In this document: one piece after another, positions 8,271 to 16,512 of the stretch | Numbering within the stretch: the first letter of the stretch is position 1 | How the letters are laid out: each line of letters begins with the position of its first letter | Assembly: GCA_015075365.1 (NCBI GenBank) | Contig: JABTUN010000004.1 | Coordinates: 124,001-188,000, forward strand | DNA length: 64,000 nucleotides | Origin: Verrucomicrobiaceae bacterium | GTDB lineage: Bacteria; Verrucomicrobiota; Verrucomicrobiia; Verrucomicrobiales; Verrucomicrobiaceae | Reading direction: 5' to 3' | Position numbers and translations under genes: made by a program | The notes under the pieces: generated by a model | Database searches by the model: none | What the model saw: the letters and a program-made list of their open reading frames with translations, nothing else | Told to the model about the DNA's origin: nothing

Positions 8271-9902
8271 TCATGGCATCATTCCGGCCGTGATCCAGCC
8301 ACCGCTGATGTCTCTCGCATCAAATCCGTGCTGCTGGAGCAGGCGGACGGCGTAGTAGGCACGCTGGCCGACGCCGCAATAGACGTGCAGGGGCCTGTCC
8401 TTCGGCAGTTCGCTGAGGCGGTCACGGAGCTGGGGCAGCGGGATGAGCACCGCGCCGTCCGGGTGGCCTGCGGCGAACTCATCCTCGTCACGCACATCGA
8501 GCAGGAAGGCTCCTTCCGGCAGCGCGTTCCAATGCGAGAGCGGCAGATCGCCACGCAGATGATTCGCGGCGATGAAGCCGGCGTAGTTCAGCGCGTCCTT
8601 GGCCCCGCCGAATTGCGGCGCGTAGCAGAGATCCACCTCCTCAAGGTCGAAGACGGTGCCGCCTTTCTGGATCAAGGCGGAGACGACATCCACCTTCCTC
8701 GCCACATCGGCCATGCCGACGGCTTGCAGGCCTAGAATGCGGCCATCGGGCTTCGCAAAGAGCAGCTTCAGGTGCAGCGTCTGTGCGCCGGGGTAGTAGG
8801 CGACGTGGTGCTTCGGGTGCAGATACACCCTTTCGTAGTCGGTGATCCCGGCGCGGCGCAGTGACTTCTCCGTGGCACCGGTCTGGGCGACGGCGAGGTC
8901 AAACAAGCCGCAAATGGCCGTGCCCTGCACGCCACGGAAGGCGCTGTCGCGTCCGGCGATAACATCGGCCGCTATTCGGCCCTGGCGGTTCGCGGGACCG
9001 GCGAGGGCGAGGAGGATGTCGGTATCGGTGATAAGATCATGCACCTCCACGGCATCGCCGATGGCAAAGATGGCGGGATCACTCGTGCGCATCTGCGCAT
9101 CGACGGAAATACCGCCGCGCTGGCCGAGCGTGAGTCCGGCGGCCTTGGCGAGCGTTGTCTCCGGTCGCACGCCGAGGCCGAGGATGACGAGATCGGTCTC
9201 GATGGCATCATTGACGACGAGTTGGCCGTTTTTCGCGGCGATGCCGGCCAGCGGTGTATTCAGCCGGATGTCGATCCCGTGCTTTTGCAGGTGCTTTTTC
9301 AGCGGTGCGGTCATTTCCGCATCTATCGCGGGCATGAGCTGCGGCCCAGCCTCGACCACAACGACCTCCAAACCGAGGTGGCGGAGGTTTTCGGCCATTT
9401 CGAGCCCGATGAAGCCTCCACCAGCCACGACGGCACGTTTGGCGCTTTTTTGCGTGATCCAGCCACGAATCTCCCGCGTGTCGGGAATGCTGCGCACGCT
9501 GAAAACACCCGGCAAATCGAGCCCCGGCAGCTCTGGCCTGATCGGAGCTGCTCCAGGCGAGAGCACGAGCACGTCGTAGGCGTCTTCAAACTGTTCGCCC
9601 GTGAGCAGATTCTTCACCGTGACCGTTTTGCACTCCCGGCGGATCGCGGTGACCTCATGATGCACCTTCACGCCGATCCGAAACCGGCTGTGGAAGAGCT
9701 GCGGCGAGGCGAGCAGCAAGCTCGCCTCCTCCGGGATCACGCCGCCGACATGGTAGGGCAGACCGCAGTTTGCAAAGCTCACGAAGGGGCCGCGATCATA
9801 CACGGTGATGCTCGCGTGCTCGTCGAGACGGCGCAGTCGTGCCGCGCAGGAGGCTCCGCCGGCCACGCCGCCGACGATGATGACTTTGGGGGATGTTTTC
9901 AT
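8271..9902 (-). CDS. CoA-disulfide reductase / polysulfide reductase with C-terminal rhodanese domain
   Basis: 543 residues. An N-terminal FAD Rossmann motif (VIIVGGVAGGASCAARLRR) is followed by SFANCGLPYHVGG, where Cys46 is the single redox cysteine of CoA-disulfide reductases. An NAD(P)H-binding region (AVVAGGGFIGLEMAENL) and the IFAIGDAVEV FAD motif follow. The last about 90 residues form a rhodanese domain with active-site loop CGVGQRAYYA (Cys509). Such CoADR-RHD fusions reduce CoA persulfide or polysulfide with NAD(P)H. It lies in the SQR-DsrC-DsrE2 operon, which supports a sulfane-sulfur role over simple CoA disulfide turnover. Specificity is inferred. Confidence 0.93.
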   Translation of the reverse strand: MKTSPKVIIVGGVAGGASCAARLRRLDEHASITVYDRGPFVSFANCGLPYHVGGVIPEEASLLLASPQLFHSRFRIGVKVHHEVTAIRRECKTVTVKNLLTGEQFEDAYDVLVLSPGAAPIRPELPGLDLPGVFSVRSIPDTREIRGWITQKSAKRAVVAGGGFIGLEMAENLRHLGLEVVVVEAGPQLMPAIDAEMTAPLKKHLQKHGIDIRLNTPLAGIAAKNGQLVVNDAIETDLVILGLGVRPETTLAKAAGLTLGQRGGISVDAQMRTSDPAIFAIGDAVEVHDLITDTDILLALAGPANRQGRIAADVIAGRDSAFRGVQGTAICGLFDLAVAQTGATEKSLRRAGITDYERVYLHPKHHVAYYPGAQTLHLKLLFAKPDGRILGLQAVGMADVARKVDVVSALIQKGGTVFDLEEVDLCYAPQFGGAKDALNYAGFIAANHLRGDLPLSHWNALPEGAFLLDVRDEDEFAAGHPDGAVLIPLPQLRDRLSELPKDRPLHVYCGVGQRAYYAVRLLQQHGFDARDISGGWITAGMMP

Positions 9903-9923
9903 GAAATGAGAAAGGATGAGTCA

Positions 9924-9988
9924 GTAGGCTCATTCGCCAGGATGAGATGTGGGGCTAACAGGGGCCGCGTTCTGGCGAACGCGCCTAC
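9924..9988. repeat. imperfect palindromic intergenic element with GTAGG/CCTAC ends
   Basis: The left arm starts GTAGGCTCATTCGCCAGGAT and the right arm ends TGGCGAACGCGCCTAC. The two 23-nt arms are inverted copies matching at about 18 positions, and the right arm also folds on itself (CGCGTTC-TGG-CGAACGCG). The element touches the stop codon of the 130-aa gene. It looks like a dispersed repeat, and could also act as an mRNA processing hairpin inside the operon. Confidence 0.65.
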
Positions 9989-10377
9989 ATTTTCAGCGGC
10001 ACCGTGGAGCATGTCCGCATGCCGCGCAGGATGCGGTGGGTGCATTGCTCGAAGTGGGCGAGGATCTCGTCGGCGTTGGCACCGGCGGGGAGGTGGGCGT
10101 GGGCAATCACGGGCTTTGAGCTGAGGCTTTCGAACATTTGCAGCACCTCCGTGAGGCTGTGAAACAACTGCTCCTCCTGCTCGGCCTCCGGTAGCATGAC
10201 GAAGGCGAGATTGAGCAGCCAGCGACAATCCTTTTGCAGGATGAAGCGCTGCATTTTGAAGGTGCTGCTGCCGGGAGCGTAGCCTTCCTGCCGCACGAGA
10301 TAGGGGCCGTGGCCTTTTGGGCCCCAGGCGAGGTTCATCACCTCGCAGCGGGCGGGATCGTTGCTCAGCGCGGGCAT
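9985..10377 (-). CDS. conserved-context protein of unknown function in the sulfur operon
   Basis: 130 residues, soluble, no signal peptide. It contains WGPKGHGPYLVRQEGY, a Met/Leu-rich middle and two Cys near the C-terminus (EQCTHRILRGMRTCS). The frame begins 3 nt after the DsrE2 stop, in the same orientation, so the two are almost certainly co-translated. I do not recognise the family. Its position between DsrE2 and the CoADR-rhodanese gene suggests a role in sulfane-sulfur handling, with the terminal cysteines as candidates for persulfide or metal binding; that is inference only. Confidence 0.75.
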   Translation of the reverse strand: MPALSNDPARCEVMNLAWGPKGHGPYLVRQEGYAPGSSTFKMQRFILQKDCRWLLNLAFVMLPEAEQEEQLFHSLTEVLQMFESLSSKPVIAHAHLPAGANADEILAHFEQCTHRILRGMRTCSTVPLKM

Positions 10378-10380
10378 GGC

Positions 10381-10902
10381 TCAGGTGAAAAGGATGTGCG
10401 TGCCGGCTCCGGCGGACTCGTTGTAGAAGTCGCCCACGGTCAGCACGCCATCGACGCGGTCCATGAGGTCCTCCTTCTTCAGCTTGAACATGTCCATCGC
10501 CAGCTTGCAGGCGAAGATCTTGCCACCGGAGTCGGAGATGAGCTCCAGGAACTCGCGCACAGGCGGGATGTCGAGCTTCTCCATCTCCTTGTTCATGAGG
10601 TGCGTGGCAAAGGCGGACACACCAGGCAAGGCGCCCATCCAGGTGGGAAACGGCATCGTCATCGGCAGGCCGAGCATCGGCATGGCCATGTTCAGCGCGG
10701 AATTGCCCACGGTGGACACCTTGAGGCTGTCGAGCGTCTTGTTCGCCAGCGCATTCAGGCCAAAGAAGGTGAAGAATAGCGACGCCTCGATGCCCTCCAT
10801 GCGGGCGCCGTTCGCCATGATCAGCGCGGGGTAAATCCCATCCAGCGAGCCGCGGCTCACGATGATGGACATCTTTTTCACAGGTTGTTTGTCGTCGGTC
10901 AT
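10381..10902 (-). CDS. DsrE2-like sulfur-carrier protein (DsrE/DsrF/DrsH-like)
   Basis: 173 residues. After a short polar start it shows KKMSIIVSRGSLDGIYPAL, then a hydrophobic stretch FFTFFGLNAL, and FACKLAMDMF with Cys132 at the position of the conserved DsrE2 cysteine. GVLTVGDFY is the usual ending block. DsrE2/DsrE3 proteins bind or move sulfane sulfur together with TusA or rhodaneses in sulfur-oxidising organisms. No TusA is present in this window. It lies downstream of the DsrC/TusE gene, with a palindromic repeat between them. Confidence 0.9.
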   Translation of the reverse strand: MTDDKQPVKKMSIIVSRGSLDGIYPALIMANGARMEGIEASLFFTFFGLNALANKTLDSLKVSTVGNSALNMAMPMLGLPMTMPFPTWMGALPGVSAFATHLMNKEMEKLDIPPVREFLELISDSGGKIFACKLAMDMFKLKKEDLMDRVDGVLTVGDFYNESAGAGTHILFT

Positions 10903-10913
10903 AAATCGTTTGG

Positions 10914-10976
10914 GTAGGGCGGTGCTGCGTCACCGCCGAAGTTTTCAAAGTGGGACGCGACGCAGCACGTCCCTAC
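10914..10976. repeat. palindromic intergenic element (GTAGGG...CCCTAC)
   Basis: The arms are GTAGGG-cgg-TGCTGCGTC and GACGCAGCA-cgt-CCCTAC, pairing 6 plus 9 bases around a three-base mismatch, with about 27 nt between. It fills the gap between the DsrC-like and DsrE2 genes. The outer GTAGG ends match the element at 9924-9988, so both may be members of one dispersed family. Confidence 0.7.
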
Positions 10977-10980
10977 CAGA

Positions 10981-11292
10981 TCAAATGCAGCCGACGGGTT
11001 TCGGAATGCCGGCGATCTTCGAGGACTTCTTCAGCGGGCCGCCGGGGAAGAGGTCGTAGAGTTCTTTAGTGGTCACGACGCCGCTCTTGCCCATGCTGCG
11101 GATGGTCAGCGCCGCGCCTTTCGCTTGTTGCTCACGCAAATAGCGCACGACCTTCATGTGTGCGTCCGTCAGCGCCCCGATGCCCTCCTCCACCGCGATG
11201 GCGGCGGCGATGGCTTCATTCCATTGCGTCATGTCCGTGAGGTAGCCTTCTTCGTTCACGTCGATCTCGGTTCCTGCGATGTTCTTTTTCAT
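10981..11292 (-). CDS. DsrC/TusE-family sulfur relay protein, single-cysteine type
   Basis: 103 residues covering the full DsrC/TusE domain: an early EEGYLTDMTQWNE, a helical middle, and the C-terminal arm GGPLKKSSKIAGIPKPVGCI. The penultimate Cys102 is the conserved CysA. The position of the second DsrC cysteine (usually in an xACK block about ten residues before) is Ser here, so the protein cannot form the intramolecular disulfide or trisulfide of canonical DsrC. It resembles TusE-like one-cysteine members that relay persulfides. It sits 9 nt downstream of the SQR-like gene. Confidence 0.9.
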   Translation of the reverse strand: MKKNIAGTEIDVNEEGYLTDMTQWNEAIAAAIAVEEGIGALTDAHMKVVRYLREQQAKGAALTIRSMGKSGVVTTKELYDLFPGGPLKKSSKIAGIPKPVGCI

Positions 11293-11301
11293 GGTGGGTT
11301 G

Positions 11302-12531
11302 TTATGCGTTGAGCGGTTTCTTTTTCTGCCGGCTTATCCCCGGCATCGGCCAGGCTTTCAGCAGCACGTTCCAATACAAATGCCGGAAGGCCAGCTTGCC
11401 GAAGTGGTTGAGTCGGGACTCCTCCAGCAGTTTCATGGGGCCGAAGGCGAAGGGGAAATTCCCCTCGTGCGGCTCATACTCGTAATTGAAGTCGATGAGC
11501 AGCGCCTTGCCGTTGCCGGATTCGATGAAGCAGTTCGAGTGGCCGTCGAATTCTTCCTTCAGCGGCTCGCCCTTGATGTGGCGCAGCACGTTGTCCGCGA
11601 GCGTTTCGCTCTCAAAGTGCGCCACGGAGCCCGCTTTTGACGCGGGCACGTTCGTCGCATCGCCGATCACAAAGACATCCGGGTGCTGCAGCGATTGCAG
11701 TGTGTGTTTGTGCGTCGGGATGAAGTCGAGGTCGTCGCCTAGCGCACTGCGGCGCACAGCCTCGTCGCCCATGTTCGTCGGCGTGGTCACCAGCAGGTCG
11801 TAAGGCACCTCGCGACCGTCAAAGCACACCAGCTTGTCGTTTTCCTGGTCCACCCGCTCCGCCACGAAGTCGGTGACGAGCTCGATGCGTTTGTCGGTGA
11901 GCAGATGACCGAGCTTTTTCGATGCCTTGGGCTTCGTGAAGGCCCCGGAGAGCGGCGTCGCATAGGTGAGAGTGACCTTGTCGCGGATGCCGCGCTCGCG
12001 GAAAAACGTGTCGGCCAGAAAAGTGAACTCCAGCGGGGCCACCGGGCACTTGATCGGCATTTCGTTGATATGCACCACCACGCGGCCGCCGGTGAAGCTT
12101 TGGAGCTTCTCACGCAGCGCTTTGGCACCATCGAGCGTGTAGAAGTCATGCACGTTTACGCGCCACTTCGGCCCCAGCATGCCTTCGGTCTCCTCCGGGG
12201 CCGTGCGGCAGCCGGTGGCGACAATGAGGATGTCATACTTCAGCTCGCGACTGTCCTTCAGCGTCACCGCATGGTCCCCCGGCTTGATTTGATCCACCTC
12301 CGCCTGCACGAACTCGACGCCGCGCGGCATGAAATCCCGCGTGTTTCGCACGATCTGGCTCTCGTCATAAATGCCGAAGGGCAGGAATAGGAAACCCGGC
12401 TGGTAGAGGTGCTTTTCCGAGCGATCCACCACCGTCATGCGCCACTCCGAGGCACGCAGGCGACGCTGTAGATGGTTGGCCATCATGGTGCCCGCGGTGC
12501 CGCCGCCGAGGATGAGGATGTGCTTGTTCAT
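11302..12531 (-). CDS. sulfide:quinone oxidoreductase-like FAD flavoprotein
   Basis: 409 residues. The N-terminal FAD motif ILILGGGTAGTMMANHL, then LIVATGCRT, INEMPIKCPVAPLEF and VFVIGDATNVPASKAGS, give the SQR/FCSD architecture. Cys162 (KCP) and Cys334 (NCF) sit at the places of the SQR redox pair; Cys108 and Cys236 are additional. The C-terminal amphipathic helices would dock the enzyme on the membrane to pass electrons to quinone. ATG 12531 is preferred over the longer frame to 12585 because the latter would cross the presumed ArsR operator. It is first in the leftward operon with DsrC/TusE, DsrE2 and CoADR-rhodanese. Confidence 0.9.
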   Translation of the reverse strand: MNKHILILGGGTAGTMMANHLQRRLRASEWRMTVVDRSEKHLYQPGFLFLPFGIYDESQIVRNTRDFMPRGVEFVQAEVDQIKPGDHAVTLKDSRELKYDILIVATGCRTAPEETEGMLGPKWRVNVHDFYTLDGAKALREKLQSFTGGRVVVHINEMPIKCPVAPLEFTFLADTFFRERGIRDKVTLTYATPLSGAFTKPKASKKLGHLLTDKRIELVTDFVAERVDQENDKLVCFDGREVPYDLLVTTPTNMGDEAVRRSALGDDLDFIPTHKHTLQSLQHPDVFVIGDATNVPASKAGSVAHFESETLADNVLRHIKGEPLKEEFDGHSNCFIESGNGKALLIDFNYEYEPHEGNFPFAFGPMKLLEESRLNHFGKLAFRHLYWNVLLKAWPMPGISRQKKKPLNA

Positions 12532-12561
12532 GGTGGGGAAAGGTTGTCTTGCAAGACGACT

Positions 12562-12581
12562 ATATGAGTGTATGCGTATAT
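12562..12581. promoter_or_regulatory. candidate ArsR operator, sqr/trxC divergent region
   Basis: ATATGAGTGTATGCGTATAT, an imperfect inverted repeat with ATAT ends, matches 16 of 20 bases of the element at 18430-18449 that precedes the arsR gene. It lies 33 nt upstream of the trxC ATG and 31 nt upstream of the sqr ATG, so one repressor dimer could block both promoters. The region is AT-rich against a GC-rich background. Confidence 0.75.
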
Positions 12582-12614
12582 GCAATATTTAACTCCAACC
12601 CGATTTTGTCCTTC

Positions 12615-13073
12615 ATGAGCGCCTCCCTTGCGACCGATGCCCGCGGCATCATCCTGTCCTGCCCGGCCTGCGGCACCGCGAACCGCATCGCCTACGCCAA
12701 AGCCAGCCAGCAAGGCCGCTGCGGCACCTGCAAAGCCGATCTGCCGCTCGTCGCTGCGCCGGCCGAAATCAGCGACATCGAGGCCTTCACCGCGCTCGTC
12801 AGCCAGAGCCCGTTGCCCGTCGTGATCGACTTCTGGGCGCCGTGGTGCGGCCCCTGCCAGATGATGGCACCCGAGTTCGCCAAAGCGGCCGTGCAGGCCG
12901 CTGGCGAGGCGCTTTTCGTCAAAGTGAACACTGACGAGCAGCCGCAAATCGCCGGACAATTCCGCATCCAGGGCATCCCGGCCTTCGCACTGATCCGCGA
13001 TGGCAAACTGACCGCCCAGACCAGCGGCTTCCAGCCCGCATCTAGGCTGGTGGCCTGGATGCGGCAGAACTGA
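12615..13073 (+). CDS. trxC: thioredoxin 2-type protein with N-terminal zinc ribbon
   Basis: 152 residues. An N-terminal zinc-ribbon with CPAC (16-19) and CGTC (36-39) precedes a thioredoxin fold with active site WCGPC (77-81) and the cis-Pro region GIPAF. This is the Trx2 layout. Trx2 reduces protein disulfides and persulfides in the cytoplasm, which fits the divergent SQR operon. The start at 12615 is chosen because it places the zinc ribbon near the N-terminus and leaves the operator free. Confidence 0.93.
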   Translation: MSASLATDARGIILSCPACGTANRIAYAKASQQGRCGTCKADLPLVAAPAEISDIEAFTALVSQSPLPVVIDFWAPWCGPCQMMAPEFAKAAVQAAGEALFVKVNTDEQPQIAGQFRIQGIPAFALIRDGKLTAQTSGFQPASRLVAWMRQN

Positions 13074-13075
13074 TC

Positions 13076-13243
13076 TCACCCACGCGCACTCGAGGCAAAC
13101 AGCAGCCCGAGAAACGCGCCATACAAAGCCCCGCGCCACCAGGTGGAGGTGAGCGGGCAGGTGCCGGAGCTGCACTGGCCGAAATAGCCCATCAGCGAGC
13201 CAAGCGCGGCCCCGATGGCGATGGAAAGAACATAGCGTGTCAC
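13076..13243 (-). CDS. small DUF6132-like membrane protein
   Basis: A 55-residue protein starting with GTG at 13243, which overlaps the stop of the RND pump gene (GTGA), so it is translationally coupled. Residues 1-20 form one membrane helix (VLSIAIGAALGSLMGY), then comes FGQCSSGTCPLTS with a Cys-x4-Cys pair, then a second helix (WWRGALYGAFLGLLFA). The CxSGxCPxT loop between two helices is typical of DUF6132 family proteins. Their function is unknown; the exposed cysteine pair suggests a thiol or persulfide role in this sulfur island. Confidence 0.8.
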   Translation of the reverse strand: MTRYVLSIAIGAALGSLMGYFGQCSSGTCPLTSTWWRGALYGAFLGLLFASSARG

Positions 13244-16200
13244 GGATGGGAGGGCTTGTTCGCCATGTAATAAAGCACCGGCACGGCCATGCGGCTGATC
13301 AGCAGGCTTGCGATTTCGCCTGCCATCAATGCGATGGCGAGGCCTTGGAAGATCGGATCAGCGAGGATCACCGCAGCACCGACGACGACCGCCATCGCCG
13401 TGAGCAGCATTGGGCGGAAGCGCACCGCACCGGCGTCGATCACGGCCTCGCTCAGCGGCATGCCTTCACGCACGCGCAGCTCGATGAAATCGACGAGGAT
13501 GATCGAATTCCGCACCACGATTCCGCCGCCTGCCATGAAGCCGATCATGCTCGTGGCGGTGAAAAAGGCATCCAGCATCCCATGGGCAGGCAAAATGCCC
13601 ACCAGTGAGAACGGAATGGCGATCATGACAATCGCCGGTGTGATGAAACTGCGGAACCAGCCGACCATGAGCACGTAAATGAGGATCAAACATGCACCGA
13701 AGGCCGCGCCGAGATCGCGGAAGACCTCGATGGTGATGTGCCATTCGCCGTCCCACTTCATCGCGGGCTCGTCATCGCTGAAGGGCATGGAGGCGTTGAG
13801 GATCTTCAGCTCTGCACCGCTGCCGCCGAACTCGCGGGTGTCGAGCTTCTTGAGTGCCTCGTTCATCTGAAAAATGGCATACACCGGGCTTTCGACGACT
13901 CCCGCGACATCGCCGATGACGTAGGTCACGGGCATGAGGTTCTTGTGGTAGCGACTTTTTTCGACGGTGACGTGCTCCACCTTCACCAGCTCGCGCAAAG
14001 GCACGAGCGGCGAGCCGCTGGCACCGGGCTCGGGCAGTGCGTTGGCATCACCGGAACGCACGCGGAGTGCCAAAAGCTCCTCAGGCGTGGTTTTGGCACT
14101 GCGGGGCAGTTCGAGGCGAATGTTGACGTCTTCCTTCTCTTCGGGCTGATGCAGCAAATCGACGTTTTCACCATTCACGGCAATTTTGAGCGTCTGCGAG
14201 ATCGTGGCGGCGCTGATGCCGTGCAGAGCGGCTTTTTCTTTGTCGATGATGAAGCGGGCTTTTTGCTGATCGGCCTCAATATACCAGTCTACATCGACGA
14301 CACCCGGTGTGGACTTGAAGATGGTTTTCACCTTCTCGGCCAGTTTGAGCCGCGCTTCATCATCCGGACCGTAAATCTCCGCGACGAGCGTTTGCAGCAC
14401 CGGCGGACCCGGCGGCACTTCGGCGATGGCCACGCGGGCCCCATAGCGCTCCGCAATCGCCGCCACGGCCGGTCGCACGCGTTTGGCAATGTCATGGCTC
14501 TGCGCCTTGCGCTCGTGTTTGTTCACCAGATTGACCTGAATGTCCGCCACGTTCGCACCGCGACGCATGAAGTAGTGCCGCACCAGCCCGTTGAAGTTAT
14601 AAGGCGACGCGACACCGGCATAAACCTGGTAATCGGTGACCTCCGGTTCCGTGCGGATCGCCGCGGCCATCTCGCGGGCGACGGCGGTGGTTTTTTCCAA
14701 CGAGGAGCCTTCCGGCATGTTCAGGATGACTTGGAATTCGCTCTTGTTGTCAAAGGGCAGCATTTTCACCTTCACCCAGCCGATGCCGACGGTCGCCATG
14801 CTGCCGAGCAGCAGTGCGGTGATGCCGATGAGGAAGATCCAGCGCCAGCCGGTGCTGTGGATGAGCGGGCCCATCATTCGGCGGTAGAGCTTCGTGAAGA
14901 AGTCTTCGGGATGTTCGCTTGCGTGGTGATGAGCCAGATCGGCGGCAGACGCTTTGCCTTCTGTGAGCGTCGAATACTTCTTCCCCCAACGTAGAATGCG
15001 AATCGAAGCCCATGGCGTGACGATGAACGCGATCAGCAGCGACCAAAACATCGCCGCGCTGGCTCCAATCGGAATCGGGCGCATGTAGGGCCCCATCAGG
15101 CCACCGACGAAGGCCATCGGCAGCACCGCGGCGATCACGGCGAAGGTGGCGAGGATGGTGGGATTGCCGACTTCGCCCACAGCTTCCACAGCGATGGCAG
15201 ACCAATTGCGACCTTTGTTTTGCGGCAGGTGGAAATGCCGAACAATGTTTTCCACCACCACGATGGCGTCATCGACGAGGATGCCGATGCTGAAGATGAG
15301 CGCGAAGAGCGTGATGCGATTCAGTGTGAAGCCGTAGAGGTAAAAAACGAGCAGCGTGAGCGCCAGCGTAGCCGGAATGGCCACCGCGACGATGCCGCTC
15401 TCCCGCCAGCCGAGCGTTAGCCAGATGAGGATCGCCACACTGAAAACGGCGATGCCCATGTGCAGCAGCAGCTCGTTCGACTTCTCCGCCGCGGTCTCGC
15501 CGTAGTTGCGCGTGATGCTCACGCCGACATCGGCGGGAATGACGCTGCCTTTGAGCAGCTCGACCTTCTGCAGTACTTCGTCAGCGACGCTGATCGCATT
15601 CGCGCCAGGCCGTTTGGCGATGCTGAGCGTCACGGCGGGTTCGTCGTTCGTTTTAGAGCCGTGGAAGACGTATTGCGTCGGCTCTTCGCCTCCATCGACG
15701 ATCTCGGCGACTTCGCGCAGATACACGGGACGGCCGCTGAAGACGCCGATGACCACGTTGCCGACTTCTTCGGCGGTTTTGAGGAAGGCACCGGTTTCGA
15801 CGAGGACTTCGTTGTTGCCGGTGGTGAGGCCACCGGCGCGGAACTGTCGGTTCGCCTGCTGGAGCATCGGCACGAGGCCTGCGGGGCTCAGATTGCGGCT
15901 GGCGAGCTTTACGGGGTCGAGCATCACGCGCACGGCGCGACGCGAACCGCCAAGCAGCGTCGTTTCGGCCACGAGCGGCACTTGTTTGATCGATTCATCC
16001 ACCTGTGCGGCCAAACGGCGCAGCGTGAGGTGATCGTAACGGGCGCTGTGAAATGTGAGCGCGAGGATGGGCACGTCGTCGATGCTCTTTGGCTTCACGA
16101 TGGGCATGGTGACACCCATCGGGATGCGGTCGAAATTTGAGCGCAGCTTCTCGGTGATCTTCACCAGACTGCGTTCCGGGTCCTCACCCACTTTGAAGCG

Positions 16201-16512
16201 CACGATGACGAGGCTCTCGCTGTCGCGTGAGGTGCTGTAGAGGTATTCCACGCCGGGGACCTCCCACAGCAGCTTTTCCATCGGCCGCGTGGCGCGTTCC
16301 TCGATCTCCTTCGCGGTGGAGCCGGGCATGGCGACCATGACATCGACCATCGGCACCTTGATCTGCGGCTCTTCTTCACGCGGCAGCAAAACGATCGCCG
16401 CGGCACCGAGCAAAACGGATGCGATGACGACGAGCGGCGTCAGCTTCGAATCAATGAATGCCGCCGCGATTCGGCCTGCGATGCCGAGGTGAGGGTTGGA
16501 AGGCTCGCTCAT
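13240..16512 (-). CDS. RND efflux pump, inner-membrane permease (AcrB-like)
   Basis: 1090 residues, standard length for an RND permease, with twelve predicted helices in the usual 1+5 plus 1+5 order and two large periplasmic loops. The TM4 block contains GILVDDAIVVVENIVRHF, where the acidic pair is the proton-relay site. The loop carries LLGGSRRAVRVMLDP. It overlaps the adaptor gene (ATGA at 16509-16512). Being led by the ArsR operator region and accompanied by DUF2892, CxxC and DUF6132 proteins, it probably exports a thiol-reactive or sulfur compound; metals are an alternative. Substrate is not determinable from sequence. Confidence 0.92.
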   Translation of the reverse strand: MSEPSNPHLGIAGRIAAAFIDSKLTPLVVIASVLLGAAAIVLLPREEEPQIKVPMVDVMVAMPGSTAKEIEERATRPMEKLLWEVPGVEYLYSTSRDSESLVIVRFKVGEDPERSLVKITEKLRSNFDRIPMGVTMPIVKPKSIDDVPILALTFHSARYDHLTLRRLAAQVDESIKQVPLVAETTLLGGSRRAVRVMLDPVKLASRNLSPAGLVPMLQQANRQFRAGGLTTGNNEVLVETGAFLKTAEEVGNVVIGVFSGRPVYLREVAEIVDGGEEPTQYVFHGSKTNDEPAVTLSIAKRPGANAISVADEVLQKVELLKGSVIPADVGVSITRNYGETAAEKSNELLLHMGIAVFSVAILIWLTLGWRESGIVAVAIPATLALTLLVFYLYGFTLNRITLFALIFSIGILVDDAIVVVENIVRHFHLPQNKGRNWSAIAVEAVGEVGNPTILATFAVIAAVLPMAFVGGLMGPYMRPIPIGASAAMFWSLLIAFIVTPWASIRILRWGKKYSTLTEGKASAADLAHHHASEHPEDFFTKLYRRMMGPLIHSTGWRWIFLIGITALLLGSMATVGIGWVKVKMLPFDNKSEFQVILNMPEGSSLEKTTAVAREMAAAIRTEPEVTDYQVYAGVASPYNFNGLVRHYFMRRGANVADIQVNLVNKHERKAQSHDIAKRVRPAVAAIAERYGARVAIAEVPPGPPVLQTLVAEIYGPDDEARLKLAEKVKTIFKSTPGVVDVDWYIEADQQKARFIIDKEKAALHGISAATISQTLKIAVNGENVDLLHQPEEKEDVNIRLELPRSAKTTPEELLALRVRSGDANALPEPGASGSPLVPLRELVKVEHVTVEKSRYHKNLMPVTYVIGDVAGVVESPVYAIFQMNEALKKLDTREFGGSGAELKILNASMPFSDDEPAMKWDGEWHITIEVFRDLGAAFGACLILIYVLMVGWFRSFITPAIVMIAIPFSLVGILPAHGMLDAFFTATSMIGFMAGGGIVVRNSIILVDFIELRVREGMPLSEAVIDAGAVRFRPMLLTAMAVVVGAAVILADPIFQGLAIALMAGEIASLLISRMAVPVLYYMANKPSHP

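Noticed and set aside
6885..8735. 616-codon plus-strand frame over NamZ, RsuA and CoADR
   Set aside because: It crosses three well-recognised genes on both strands, with no family match and low-complexity composition.
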